A stretch of DNA of 64,000 nucleotides from Bisporella sp. PMI_857 (GCA_021307315.1 JAJSPD010000072.1:62001-126000); one strand, 5' to 3'; positions 36,786 through 49,087 are shown, counted from the first letter of the stretch. Notes: generated by a model not told the origin, from the letters alone. Program-made: numbers and translations.

Positions 36786-36870
36786 TAGGTGGATTAACTT
36801 TTATTGTTATAATGCTGTGTGAAGTCATAACAAAGATTATAAATGCTCTGTAAAGAGTCAATGGGGGAAT

Positions 36871-38155
36871 TTAAAATAAGAAACGGATACATAAACGTAC
36901 CTTTTCAAGATCCTCCTTAACCTTTGGGTTATTCTTTGCCGTAGCCAACATAGCTAAAACTGGGTCATTCTCTATTGCTGTGTCTGGGTCTAACTTGGAA
37001 GCGCGATAGAAGTTTTTGGTTGAGATAGGATCAATAATAGAGTTGTAAATAGACCTTCGCACTTCATCATACTTGTCTAAGATACTATGGTCCGCTTGGC
37101 CAGTTGCAATGCCTACTAGACATTCGGCTAATCCTGTTACATCTGCGAATCCCCCCGTTAGGCCGAGGCCGCCCCATGGGTTGCAAAGATGTGCCGCGTC
37201 TGCTGCTAGACAGATACGACCAACTCGGAATTTCTCAGCGCATCTTTGGTGCATTCGGTACGGATTTAAATTGACCAAGGTGTAGTCTCCAGGTTTAGGA
37301 TGGCCAGGGAGTATCTGCTCGAACTTTGCCGGTTGGTTGTCGACGACTTGTTGAAAGGTCAGGTTAGTGTCTTCTTGATATGACACGCGCCATAATCCGT
37401 CCTTTGTGAGGCGCATCACAACGTGGCAGTGCTCTGGATGGATTATGTTATTCATGTCATCGTAGCCAAATTTGTCGAATGGGTAGTAAACCTAACAATG
37501 TTGAGCTAGAAATCGAAGTCCTCCTTTTCCACTTACATTCGTTGCCACAAGTTGAACATCCCATGTCTTCCCAGGGAAGTTTCTTGCTCCTAACAATGAC
37601 TTCCTCACTTGACTAGCCCCTCCATCACAGCCGCATAAAAAGTCTCCCGTAATTTTTTTCTCTGTTCCGTCCTCTTGCTGAATGATCGCCCATGCCGAAT
37701 TTTCATCTTGACCAACATCTATCACCCGATGGCCCCATTTGAGGGAGATCTTGCTATTCTTCTCCGCGTGAGCGAGCATTATTTTACCTAGGTGGCTTAG
37801 AGGTAGAACGGTCATAGCTTCAGGACTCTTCGACTGCCCAACGTCTTCAATTGTCACGATAGTGGTCCCGTCAAGTTTTCGCCAAGCCATATTTTTTGCA
37901 AAGAAACCAGCTTCTCGAACATCTTCCAAGACTCCAGCACGCCTCAAAATTTGAATCGCAGGGACCATCATATGCGCGGCACGCGGCGCATCGCTTACAG
38001 TACTATCTCTTTCCAACAGTGTCACTTCTACGCCTTCTTGAGCGAGTGCTAAGCTCAAGGAAAGGCCACTGGGACCGGCACCCACCACAATAACCTAGAG
38101 GCACGCTTAGTAGAACATCCATTGTACGACCGAGATGAAAATTCCTTACGTGCAT
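36871..38155 (-). CDS. FAD-dependent aromatic monooxygenase (PHBH fold)
   Basis: Exons 38155-38150 (only Met-His), 38094-37537 and 37491-36901, joined by GTAAGG/CTAG and GTAAGT/TTAG introns, all in phase 0; about 385 residues to Lys at 36901. Motifs: GAGPSGL with a Glu-Arg-Asp end of the second strand (LLERD), the [10 protein letters not shown] segment (DG motif) and [23 protein letters not shown] (FAD ribityl-binding GD-type motif, here AAD). This is the FAD_binding_3 class that hydroxylates phenolic or polyketide rings using NAD(P)H. The 3' end is uncertain: a good GTACGT donor follows Lys, so there may be a further exon, but without splicing the frame stops at 36871. A MITE lies just downstream. 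It is probably the hydroxylating tailoring enzyme of the cluster. Confidence 0.85.
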
Positions 38156-39030
38156 GATTATGTTTGAATGTCAGTTTGACGAAGAAATGGTCTTGGAAGA
38201 AGTGACGAATTCTAGATTGCTGCCGTCGCACCGTTCCTTTCAGGCTGCTGGAGAGAAAGGTCAGACAGTAACTTGCGTAGGGGATTGTGAAATGTCGAGA
38301 AGTGTTTTGTAGCCTGGCTCTGACAAAGTGGGAAATATATAACTAAGGAAAATGACGTAAAGAGGGGTGATAGTTCGGATCAGACCATGCAAAAATAGAT
38401 CATAATACAGCTAGGGTATAAAACATGGAAAAGTGGAGATTTTTCAACCAAAATTACTTGTAAAGGCAATTCCGTGATATAGGTTCCACCTGTATGGTTT
38501 TTAACATGGTCCGAAGCGAACTGTCACCCCTCTTTACCTAAGATTGTTTCAAAGTCCTCGGAAGTTCTGGATATTCGGGAGAACAAAACGAGGGCTGGAT
38601 CCACCAAAGAGAAAAATCAAAGTACTATTGCAGAGAAAGCAGTTTCCTAGAATACCTTATTTCATTTCTGAGTTTATTGCCACTGATAATGAAATATTTC
38701 GCAGCGTCTACTTCTTATCCTTATTCCGCAGCCGAGAAGCCCTGGTCAGGAGTTGCCAAGTAGGACTTCTCGGAACAAAGCCGGCCCGAACAGAACATCA
38801 ATCACCGGCTTAACCATCTGAAGCTATGGTAACGCAGGCAGTATACCCTGGAATAATTGTGCTGTAGAAAGGAAAACATGTACCCAGAAGTCATATTGGA
38901 ATAACGTCGGATCTTTGGCCTTCGGACCTGGAATTCATGAGCGGTGTGGCGTATGTAAGTCTTCAGATGTAGCGATTCTGTCCCAGAAATTCGTACCCGT
39001 AGATGAATTAGAGTTTTATGCAGGTAATAT
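38156..39030. other. Intergenic, no gene recognised
   Basis: Upstream region of the FAD monooxygenase. The open frame at 38544-38813 shows no domain. Confidence 0.4.
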
Positions 39031-39208
39031 TACAGTCTGAACTGGATATTTCGGAACTCTCGGTTCCATGCCTATATTCCGATATATAGAGTTTTCCGAT
39101 GTAAAGAGGTCGGTTATAGCCACTTAAGGCCCGGCTGATCCAGAGGTTTATTCCGATATATAGAGGTTTCCGATATAAGGAGTTCCGAAATATCCAGGTC
39201 GGACTGTA
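39031..39208. mobile_element. 178-bp pogo/Tc1-type MITE, copy 2
   Basis: Reverse-oriented copy of 9655-9832, with the same length, TA edges and terminal repeats (TACAGTCTGAACTGGATATT at the left end). Confidence 0.85.
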
Positions 39209-39539
39209 ATAGTAATCTTCTCTTGTACTTTACATTACCGATTGTGGCGGCATGGAGGCCGGAACTACAACTTGCTTGCACATCTGCACCCTGTCAAGGA
39301 GTGGCACCACCGGTAGAGAACCACTCGCCCTGGCGTTCTGTAAAGCAAGGCTGGTGCTCTATGTCCTATATGATCTCGTGGCATAATGTCTTTTGCCAAT
39401 AAGAATTTGATAATCACATAATGCCTGTGAATCACAGGTTCCTACTCTCAGTCCAGCATCACTTGCAGGGCAGAGCAATAGCCCATTTTAGCGAGCCCAC
39501 AATGAGTATAACTCGAGTCTAAGTATACTATAAGTCTAG

Positions 39540-42247
39540 CTACCTTCCCTTTATTTGTTGTGCGATTAGAGTAAGCTCTAACACGTCGGCAAGCGGCACA
39601 TGGTTCTCTAGGTTTAACCTCCCAAATATTCCGCAACCGATACTTAAATATGACATGCTTTTTCCTGTTCCGCTACTACTCGCTACGTCTAGAAATGTCA
39701 TGCAAATAGACACCGCGATTAAATTAAGGAATTTGCTACACGTTGTGCGGTTAGTTACTTGGCCTTGTCCACTAAACACCCTCTTACCGGTCAAGTATAT
39801 CTTGGCACGCGACCTGATTTGCAGTGGCCAGAACCACTTGAGCGGAGTTCACGCACATCTCCAAGCTTCTCCTGCGATGATCTTTCGAGACTCGACCGCC
39901 AGATGGAGCCGTCCATGGAAAATACATTATAAAGACGGCCTCATGGTACTGCCTGAACATAGACAGTACGGTGTGACGAGTGTGATAATTATCCAAGATC
40001 GTCCGCATATTGGGCTTGTGGATATCCTTTAAAGGAGTAGGCAAGCGACTTCGCCAGTCTTCCAGAAGCTTGTAAGTAATCTCTAGCTTTTGCTCTCGCT
40101 CTGCTAGAGACTGACGAAGGGCACTCTGGTTGTAAAGCATTTTCGCCGCCGAGCTGATGACAGTGGCATACAGACACTGAAGAGCAAACCAATCTGTCTC
40201 ATGGTACACTTGCGGCGGGGCGTGGTCAATCCAGTCGCCATCGAGTGCCTGTTTCTACTGTTAGAGGCATATTTTGAGTGCGCAAGGCAAAGTGGCTCCT
40301 ACCGGTGAAATACCACGTCGCAGGGAGTAAGGCACTTCAACAGAATACAAATACCACAAGCTTGTGCCCGCAAGCTCTCGATCTTCGCTATTTGCATACT
40401 TACTATGCATCAAGTCACGGTTCTCGAGTCTGAGTGCCCTAGCACAATTTACTGCCCGTGTCAATAGTTCAGAGTATATAGCATCATCAATATGCTCCGA
40501 TATCGTTGTCTAAGATGGCGATTAGCAATACGTGGTATGGACTGATGGGTGCCTCAACTGACCAGTGCTAAAATTGTCTGATCAGTTAGCAAAATGAGCA
40601 TAAAAGCACGGAGGTTGAACATGCCTGCAGCTTGAGAAGAGAGTTTGGTGCGCGCAAGACACTGCCGCGCGAATTAAGTGCCATCTTAGAGTAATAGTCG
40701 GCCGTCCTTTTCTTCTCTGGGTCCACGAAGCTCTGCGTGCTTTTTACAAGAGCGTTATATCCGAAGGCCATGACGGAATCAATCAGATGTATCAGTATCG
40801 GGTTCGCTTGATGCGTGTTTCTAGCGTCTTTCAAGTACTTGTCGAAGCATAATCGGGTCAGGAAATTTGCGATACTATAGCTGTTACTTATCACAATTAG
40901 AAAAGAGAAGATGGAAGTTACCCTAATGGTTGTTCAAAACATGCTTCATAATGTTAACAAAAATTCTCTATTTAAGTTGTAGGTTTTAGCATCGTTATTA
41001 CGAGACTTACCGGCTTTACAACTTTCCATCAAGGCTGCATCATTCCAATACCAGGCTGCGTAACTATTATGGCATTCTTCATCGTCAAGATTTACTGACG
41101 AAGATTGGGACTGTACATGGGAAATACTTTCGAATATCCGATATATTTCGTTTTGTTTGGCGTTGGTCATAGTTTCCTGGCCTTGATACTGCGACAAGAA
41201 TATTGCCTGTAGAGAGAAATCTACGCTACGCACAGGGTCTTGATTCAGAGCTAATCAACGTTTGTCTTACTATCTTAGGAATAATTATTTCTTACCCGAG
41301 AAGTTTCTCGTCGTGACCTTGAGGCTTACATTAGTACACAGCTTGCGAGTTGTCCTACTCTCGCCTTAATAGGGTAGAAGGTCTCACCTTATCGGTCGGA
41401 TTCAGGAATCTGATCAATTCCCCAGGGGGCTCTGCTGGTTCAGCTGTGCACGGCGATCTATTAAAGGAGGGGCTTGTGTCTAGGTCAGTCAGTGCCGTCG
41501 AATTCGCCACCGCGGAGGAATCGGTATTCTCAGCCGTGAACGGATGGCTGAAATCGAACTGGCAGTCATCATCTGTCCTGGGAAATTGCCATGAAAATCT
41601 GCTCAAGCCGAGCACGCTTCTCGTATCTGCTGTAGGTAGTAAGTTGCGGATCCCGTCTCCATCAATTTCTACGCTCCATGTCGCATCTTCGGTATACTCG
41701 TCACCCAACGTCCGCAGGGCGGTCTGGTCATCGGCGATTAATGATTGTCTATGCGAGGTCTCAAGAGAATCGTTGGTTACGCTGTTGGTATTCGCAAGTG
41801 AAGGGTTCAGGCCTGGCGACAAGTGGGCATCATCTGGTGCTTCAGCCGGCTCGCTGGTTGTTGTCTGGCCTATTTCATCTAATTTCGATCTACTCTCAGG
41901 AGACTCTTCCGGAGACTTGTCTGACGCTTGCCGCTTCTTCAAGAGAATGTACTGGCATTCATTGTTATGCCTCTGTTCAATTAAGTCAGCCAAAGCACTC
42001 TACTTGGGAGGGAAGAACGCACTCGGCAATTGCTACACGGTGTTGCGCCATCGCCTTTACGGTTTCTGCTGTCAATTATCGACTCGAACCTTAATTAGTG
42101 CTATTACTCACAGCGAATCTTCTTCAGCTTGCACATTGTACATGCTCCCCTTCGCCGCGGGTTCCATCTTCTATTAATAATGATAGGTTGCGGGGGAGAG
42201 CTTGCTTGGGTATTGGGGATTATCAGCATCGGTGTGGAGGTAGGCAT
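39540..42247 (-). CDS. Zn2Cys6 transcription factor with fungal-specific TF domain, 11 exons
   Basis: Exons: 42247-42108, 42065-42023, 41972-41388, 41317-41296, 41250-41011, 40943-40922, 40886-40625, 40577-40563, 40509-40303, 40248-39788, 39735-39540; 2193 nt, 730 residues, phase kept throughout. The zinc cluster is assembled from the first three exons: CTMCKLKKIRC, then about 10 residues, CSNC and RHNNEC. A Ser/Thr/Asp-rich linker follows, then the fungal_trans domain (CFEQPL, SLLKLQTILAL, ALDGDWIDHAPP). Two exons of 22 nt and one of 15 nt are needed, and the intron after KLQ starts with GC (GCATGT) rather than GT. Such regulators bind CGG-type motifs and activate their own cluster; its place beside the PKS, halogenase and monooxygenase suggests a pathway-specific activator. 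A dimerisation coiled coil is not obvious. No stop interrupts the spliced frame. Confidence 0.85.
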
Positions 42248-43730
42248 TGTCCTAAAATTTATACTCTTTAGTCCTTGTAAAAGTGTTCGTCTTTCTCTTA
42301 ATTCTAAGCCACGTCTGAATAAGTTGCACTTGTCTTTCAACACCCAACTCTTCCACGGGGAATAATCTAAGAGGTAATTCCTTTAACCCCTAATATCAAG
42401 AACTCTCTGACTACGTGAGGTAAAACTTATGGTGGCGCTTTCGTCAGGAAATTATTATTGCTGCAAGGGTGAGCCATGGAGTGGGTTACGACATAGGGTT
42501 TATAAGCAATACAACTCTCTCATAGCTGTAAGCATGATCAAGGAAGAAGGCCCTAGTGAGTTTACATGACTCAAATTCCTCTTTCCGAAAGCTCCACAAC
42601 GTATCAAGGATAATAAGTGTAGCGAGAACAAGGGTTGAGAAAATCTCCCAAGCATAGTACACTGAACCTCAATTGTTTTCCAAGGCCGTTTTAACGACTA
42701 AAATTATATAGTACAATAAAAGCAACACAACAATGTATTGAAAATATAATAATAAAATTTGTGACTACTATTTGATAAATATATATAACTGTCTGAACGC
42801 ATGCAAATAGAATCACGTAAACACCGGATCATATGAGTTGTAGGTCCTTTCAGGACTTACAACCTCACGATCCTGTAGCTTAGAATCATCGAACCAACAA
42901 TCAAGACTTATCCACCAACCTCAACGAGCATTGCGCATGAAACACATGCGTGCGTGGCCTCAGGTTAAAGTATAAGTAATTACTCCAACCTGGGTGTTCC
43001 CACAATAACTTCAAGTTTAAGTTTTTGTATATGTATTAATTAGATTGTTGTTGCAATATTAAATATTAGATGCTACTGTTTATTTGGTTTTGTATATGTA
43101 AACAAACGAGAATTTTAAAGCGGCCTTGGAGAATAATTAAGGTATAAGTTAGCAATGGCGAAATTTTTTTTTGAACCCCTGCTCTCGCTACACTTATTAC
43201 TCTTGATACGTCGTATTACTCCGGTGTACATTAGGGGCAGCGGAATAAGCCGGCATATATTCACAATGCGGAAGAGAGGCACAGTGTATGATGCAATCCT
43301 TCCACCTTATAGTGGTAGAAGATATGCCTGTGATACATGCGTATCATCGTCGGCTACAGGATGCCGATATCCCGTTTGGCTCCGATGCCGAGCCGCTCTG
43401 TACCTGGGCATCATGCAGGAGAGGAAGGCGAGCGTTATCCTTCCAATCGGATACCGTAGCCACAGTCGTCATCAGGTGTCATCGGGTGAGCATGCATATG
43501 CCATGCCTCTTAGCGTGATAACGTGTTGCAGGGATATTTAGCTCTACCGCGGTGTCAGGCATTCTGTCACCTATCCCGTCCCTCGGCTCGCCGCCCCTTG
43601 TCAAAATGCGAATCTTTACGCCGTTATGCATACGAGATCGTAAATACGGTTGGTAGAAGGAATCATTAAAAAATGCACAAAACGATCAACTGTTCGGACA
43701 ATGATTGCAGAAGTAAGCTTATTGTCCTCG
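42248..43730. other. AT-rich, transposon-derived intergenic region
   Basis: 42650-43140 is strongly AT-rich. 42966-43004 is the inverted counterpart of 47041-47078 (TGTGGGAACACCCAGGTTGG), an LTR-like start. No gene seen. Confidence 0.5.
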
Positions 43731-45692
43731 TACAAGGGGGCATCATGAACAGGCTGCCCCCCCGCCGCCCCCCCCCCCCCCCCCCAACTTGTCAGAACAT
43801 CAAAAATCATGAGAACGCATCAAGACGCGACGCAAATGCCCTCATTTTCTTAGCAATTGTGCCCAAAGCAAATGCAAGCAATATGCCTGGTAAACACTAT
43901 AATCGCAAGTCCTTTCACGATTCAAATCGCCCCTCAGGCCAGCGATTAAGCAAAGAAGAACGCGCTAAAATCCTCACTCTTTACAATGATGCCCACTAGC
44001 CACGCCGTCGAATAGCTTCTTATTTTAAGCTTGCAGAAAGCACTGTTCGCAGTTGTATTCGAGATCAATATACTACTTTTCGCAAGTCTGCAGACCGACC
44101 ATTTAAACTGTCAACACGCAAAAGAAAGTGGCTAATTGCAAAAGCTACAACAATGTAACAAATAGAGGGCAGCAGGAGGGATTGCAATATAGCAGGTGAG
44201 AACACGTATGTGATAAAAGCACATGGTGAGCAATGCAAGTGTAATAGTATTGTATTAATATGAGATGCAGGTCTTTGAATCTATAAGAGACTCAAACTTG
44301 TCCTCCTCTAAAGTGTTCTGGCTGCCATTTATGTCCTTCGCCTTTCGACTGTGTTGTATCCTTTCTTTACAGCCACCAAGTTTGTGATTGCTTGTGATTT
44401 GCTTGTGATTTGGATATTTCCGAAAGTACTTCAACAGCTGAAGCTCAAAAGCTAAAGCTTACAACAGTCTAGATCATACTTGTTATAGCTGCAAGCCTGT
44501 AACTGAAAGCCTGTAGCTGGCTATGGGCTAGTTGTTCTGTTTGCAACTCTAATTGTAGCCTTGAAGTACTGCAGTTGAAGCTTGTGACAGTCTGGGTCGT
44601 ATGCTTTCGCTGAAAGCCTATAGTTTGCCATGGGCTGGTTATTCCGTTTGCGGCTCTGAAAGTGCTGCGGCTTAAACCTTATTTCCGTATGGACTTTTAT
44701 TCCATATCCAGAGTTTTGAACTAGTTTGCCGAATCCTAACTGTTACAAACAAACGCGTTTTATCGAAGAATGTCGTACGAAGAAATTGAAGCTTTAGAAG
44801 GAATACAAGCATGCTAACGAACATTATTTCGAGCTTTTGACAAAAAAGAGTATTACCGTTGAGTCACTGCTGAAGAGCCTCTTTTGACTGAAGCACAACA
44901 AAAGCACGTCTTGATTAAGCATTAAAACACAAAGATTGGACTTTTGATATGTAGCAGCGTGTTTTATAGACGGATGAAGCTGCTTTTTGAGCCAGAGGCT
45001 TTTGGATCTGTTTACGTGACACGTCGAGCAGAAGAAAACACGTTGACAGCTGTTTGGTTCCAAAATTTCGCAAATATAAAGCTTGGATAGCACACAAGTG
45101 TATTTCTGGTACAACAACAGGTTCTTTGCTTGTGTTCGAGGAAAAAGAAACACTGTTACTACAGAAGTTTATTCTAAATACATGCTTCCTGGCATATACA
45201 GTTATATTAAAGAGATGAAGCATGAAAGAAGCTATTTTAAAGCTATTTTGATGGAAAATAACGGTTCAATTCATAAAGCTAAGCTTACAAAAGCGTATCA
45301 CGCGTACGGTGATAAACCATATGACTTGGCTAGCTAATTCTCCAAATCTCAATCCTATCGAAAACGTGTGGCGTTTGCTAAAGCATAAGACAGGAAAGAG
45401 ATTTCCACATTCAGAAGAAGAAGTACGTCGGTTTTTAGAAGAAGAATGGGCAGCGCTGCAACTTGAAGACTTTGTACACCACATAAAGGAGATGCCAGAG
45501 AGAGTTCAGGCTGTTATTGATACTAGAGGGGGGCATACAGAGTGGTAAAATCAATTACATATTGCTTGCATTTGCTTTGGACACAATTGCTAAGAAAATG
45601 GGGGCATTTGCGTCGCGTCTTGATGTGATTCTTGATTTTTGATGTTCTGACAAGGGGTCGGGGGCGCAGCCCGTTCATGGTACCCCCTTGTA
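43731..45692 (+). mobile_element. Tc1/mariner transposon, degenerate, with nested solo LTR
   Basis: Inverted ends of about 150 bp: left reads TACAAGGGGGCATCATGAAC, right (reverse complement) TACAAGGGGGTACCATGAAC, bounded by TA. The transposase is readable in pieces: helix-turn-helix region at 43881-44150 (LSKEERAKILTLY, IASYFKLAESTVRS), then after the LTR a TDEAAF segment for the first Asp, MENNGSIHKA where the second catalytic Asp appears to be Asn, and SPNLNPIENVW with the last acidic residue, ending MPERVQAVIDTRGGHTEW-stop at 45548. At least six stops plus a lost second Asp make it dead. A long C tract (43758-43785) lies inside the left repeat. Confidence 0.9.
44154..44747. mobile_element. 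Solo LTR inside the Tc1 transposase, copy 3
   Basis: 594 bp from TGTAACAAATAG to CTGTTACA, flanked by a perfect 5-bp duplication AACAA (44149-44153 and 44748-44752). This shows integrase-mediated insertion followed by LTR-LTR recombination, later than the Tc1 insertion. Confidence 0.92.
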
Positions 45693-46655
45693 CATGAATG
45701 CAGAAGTAAGCCTATTGTCTCATTGCATATGTCCATTTAGGAATAGCATTGCAGATCATAAGGCCCGGCCCATGGTTAGTTCTGCGGATAGAATAAGGTT
45801 CGTAATTCCGTCCCATATAAGCATAAATTAAGTTTAGCCCACTAATGTACCAAACTGTTCGGGAGCATCCGGGGTGGGCGCCCTATAGGGACAGGTGATG
45901 CCATACACACCGGTTATATGTACTTGCCATTGCAGGAAGATAGAGATTTACTGCCATAATAAACTTACGTTATTAGAGTACAATCCCAAGTCACTTAGCA
46001 TGTCTCAATCATCACTTGAAGATGAATGTTAATTAGGTCTCTGCCAGTGCGCTGCCAGGTTGTGATTGATACTTAAAGTGGCCTTACAAAATACTATAGA
46101 TTTAGAGAATACAGTATTTTAAAACAGCAATAATCATGTGACATTTTCAGGGATGTTGGTGGGTCGACACGGTGCGCATTTATTTGTCCTAGATACGAGC
46201 GTGCAGTAACGCTAGTATATTGTGCCGACTGCTACAGTAGTATCTTTCTAACCCGATGCCGAGAGATTATAGCCGGTCCGTGTTTGATAGTAAATTCCTA
46301 GGGCTACGAAGGCTTCGCAACTTCGTAGCGGAAGGCTAAAAGAATGGACTGATTATCACGTACGACGCTTCGTAAGTTATGTGTGCTAAAATCCGAAACG
46401 AATATACAAGGGGGTTCGTACTATCCTCTCTCCTAAATAGAGGTTAAATGGTGGGCTCCATGGGTATTGTAGCTTCTGAATGGCTATAAGCCCTTGCGGC
46501 TCCTTGCAAAACTCACTTAATGCCCAATTTTCCTTCTTGCACGAGCCAGCAGCGATGGGGCGGAAGAGTTAAACACTTAACTTGACTAGCAGCAGAAGCT
46601 CTTGGCAGTACCCATAGAGCCCACCTTTAATCTCTATTTAGGGGGCAGGATAGTA
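45693..46655. other. Transposon debris
   Basis: A pair of inverted repeats at 46426-46470 and 46612-46655 (reading ACTATCCTSYCYCCTAAATAGA inward) outlines a MITE of about 230 bp. 46310-46335 has a short CTACGAAG...CTTCGTAG palindrome. No gene seen. Confidence 0.55.
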
Positions 46656-46905
46656 AAGAGCTGGGGTGGGCTTTTGGCACTGCTACCTTGAAGCGTATGC
46701 TAGAACCGACTGGCATTCTCAATTGGCGCTGTAAAAGGCGCCTCGGTCTTACAGCTGACGTGGCTCATAAAAGGTATCTTTGGTGCAAAGAAAGGGAGCA
46801 TTGGACCCTGGAACAGTGGGGGGGGGGGGGATACATGTGGGGTGACGAGTGTTTTGCAGAGCGGGGGAATGGCCGGGCAGGAGAATGGGGGTATGATTGA
46901 AATGG
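46656..46905 (+). pseudogene. Tc1/mariner transposase fragment
   Basis: Reads KELGWAFGTATLKRMLEPTG, then WRCKRRLGLTADVAHKR, LWCKEREHWTLEQW and, after a long G run (46819-46830), YMWGDECFAERGNGRAGEW. In active fungal Tc1 elements this is the DNA-binding end and the start of the DDE domain, with SDE at the first catalytic Asp (here GDE). The rest is lost. 46913-47022 after it recurs at 6050-6175. Confidence 0.75.
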
Positions 46906-47039
46906 CCACCATCAGCGCCAACCAAAAATCACGGCACTCCGCTTTTATTTGGCCGACGTGAGACTTGGTGAAAATTTGTGTGTCGCGATTTTGCACAACT
47001 TAACAAAACAACACCTATATTAAATAACAACCAAAAAAA

Positions 47040-47463
47040 ATGTGGGAACACCCAGGTTGGAGAATTACTTATACTTTAGAGAATCTATAGCTAAGGAAGG
47101 AAGAAGAGCACGAGGAGAGCAGGCTATATAGTAGCAGTTTTATTACGCCCGACTAAGCCTAGAGGGCCCTAGTATAGGTAGTATGGGTTTACGGACCCGA
47201 CTCATCAGGGTCACGTGGTCCGCCAACCCCCATTTTGTAGAATCTAGAGTAGGACCTAATACAACAACAATTACCATATCCATCAAGAGCAAGAGCGTGG
47301 CCTATTATATAGAGCTACGCCTTTTGCCCCGTGGAAGGTAAGACACCAATACCAACAGAAGGAAAGCAGTGCCTTATATACAGGAGGCTGGCCAGGGGCC
47401 AGCGTAAGCGAGCCCTGTGGTGTCAGGGGGCCAAGCTCTAAGCGAGACAGGCCAGGGCCGTGA
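47040..47463. repeat. LTR-like fragments
   Basis: 47040 starts TGTGGGAACACCCAGG, an LTR-like 5' end also found inverted at 42966-43004. 47360-47463 shares a block (TATATACAGG.GCTGGCC...GGGCCGTGACA) with 61690-61846. Confidence 0.5.
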
Positions 47464-47725
47464 CAACGGTTGTCAAGGAGTGCGGTTTTGTCAGGGCTAA
47501 AGAACTCGATTGCTACAGTAGGGAGTATATATATTGTGCAATGCCTAGGCTCCTGGGCTGACAGTGCTCAGCCCCCTAGGCCCCTGGTGCTATGGCCCCC
47601 CTGGGCTGACAGAGCCTCAGCTGCAACACGGACTACCCTACCCAATTTAATAGACTCTTCTGATGTAGAGTCTAATGCTGAGTCGATCGACTCAATACAG
47701 AGAAAATGCCAGATTTCGTATCTTT

Positions 47726-48212
47726 CTAAAAATTGGTCCTAATCGCATTATTTTGTGACATAAAATTTTGGTAATGCCACCATCTTTCTTGGATACTCGT
47801 CCGCTTACGCTCGCTCACACCATTTTGATCCAGAGTATAAGGTACAGAGGGTTCGCATGAAATGCTATGTTGTGCAAGGATAACTTTAAAGTGTTGGTTA
47901 TCATATTCTCCTTTGCCATTATCGCACCGAAAATGTCGAATTTGATATCCAGTACCATTCTCAACTACGGCCTTAAAGTCTTTAAATGCTTGAAGAACTT
48001 CTTCATGTGATTTTAACTTAAGGAAGTATATCCAGACGTAGCGAGTTGCATCGTCGATAAATATTATATAGTATTTAGATCCTATAAGAGATTGGGTAGG
48101 AAGGGGACTACATAAATTAGAATGGATGCAGAAATTCATTTTCAAGTCAGCAGGTTCAGAAAGTGTCATGCTCAAACACTCAATGATTTACATTTGCCGA
48201 CACACTGGCACT
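47726..48212 (-). pseudogene. Ty1/copia retrotransposon integrase fragment
   Basis: The minus strand reads SKYYIIFIDDATRYVWIYFL (first catalytic Asp), FRCDNGKGEYDN (second Asp) and NGVSERKRTS (the catalytic Glu), the D,D-35-E core of a copia integrase. Just upstream, 48175-48212 shows the Cys pairs of the gag-pre-integrase zinc finger with stops. Reverse transcriptase and protease are absent, so it is a dead fragment. Confidence 0.88.
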
Positions 48213-48217
48213 ACTAT

Positions 48218-48548
48218 TGTAACAGCCAGGGTCGGTTAAAGACGGCCATCGTGACAGCCTAACAGCCAGCCGAAGGCTTTTCAGCTGTAGTACCTTTAGG
48301 GCTGCAAGCGGCGCGCTACGCCCATGGCCAGCCACGGGCTCATAGCTACGGCCACAGGCTCACAGCTACAGCACAGTTAAAAGATATAAGGAACAGCTAG
48401 AGCTCTCTGAAGAAAGCAAGCTTGAGTTTTCCTGCTAGACTTACAAGCATACTTCTGATATTAATTCATCACTATTGCAACTACATCGCTAGTCACGTGT
48501 TCTCACCTGTTATATTGCAATCCCTCCTGCTGCCTTCTTTCTGTTACA
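48218..48548. mobile_element. Solo LTR, copy 4
   Basis: 331 bp, TGTAACAGCC...CTGTTACA, inverted relative to the 23419 copy, flanked by a perfect 5-bp duplication ACTAT (48213-48217 and 48549-48553). It landed at the edge of the copia fragment. Confidence 0.92.
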
Positions 48549-48669
48549 ACTATAGCTAACTAAATTTTAGACCCTGTATTGCCTTGGAACTCCTACCTGA
48601 GGGATATCGGCAAAATCCAGCGTCGGGCGCAGGTTTCATTCGGCAGACTAAGCCGCCTTTTAACTTGGC

Positions 48670-48798
48670 GGAGCTGAGCTTTTGACACCAACAAACCGGT
48701 ATCTTCCATTCATTCTGACTGCAGCAGTCATACGGAGCTGAGCCGCTGACACCAACAAACCGGTATCTTCCATTCATTCTGAACTGCAGCAGTCATAC
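48670..48798. repeat. 64-bp tandem duplication
   Basis: Two adjacent copies beginning GGAGCTGAGC and ending GCAGCAGTCATAC, starting at 48670 and 48734. They differ at a few bases and one added A. Confidence 0.85.
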
Positions 48799-49087
48799 CA
48801 CGGGAGTCTATTGGATATGCGCGCACTGTGCAGGCTTGGTGGCGGAAGCCCCTCCAGCGATGTCACTACAGTAGCAGAGGTCAGCTGGCCAGATCACCTA
48901 CTTGTTCGGCCTCAAGTTGGGGAAGTGAGTTAATGTATAAGTAGACCCTGAGGATGGGTCGAGATAAGTGTTTGTAGGTTGGCAGAGAGATCTTTGTGAC
49001 TGTGAGTACACTACGCGGCCGCAGTTCATCCCTATCGCTCTGATTTCTTCCCAGTATACTTGTTGAAGACAATAACAGATAACAACG

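Noticed and set aside
41350..42177. 275-codon plus-strand open frame opposite the Zn2Cys6 regulator
   Set aside because: It has no domain, and the minus strand gives a complete spliced regulator through the same interval.
43155..43541. 128-codon open frame in the AT-rich block
   Set aside because: No domain or splice partner; overlapping frames exist and it lies in transposon debris.
43758..43785. Long C homopolymer as a functional element
   Set aside because: It lies inside the terminal repeat of a dead Tc1 element, whose other end has a shorter C/G-rich stretch; simple slippage is enough.
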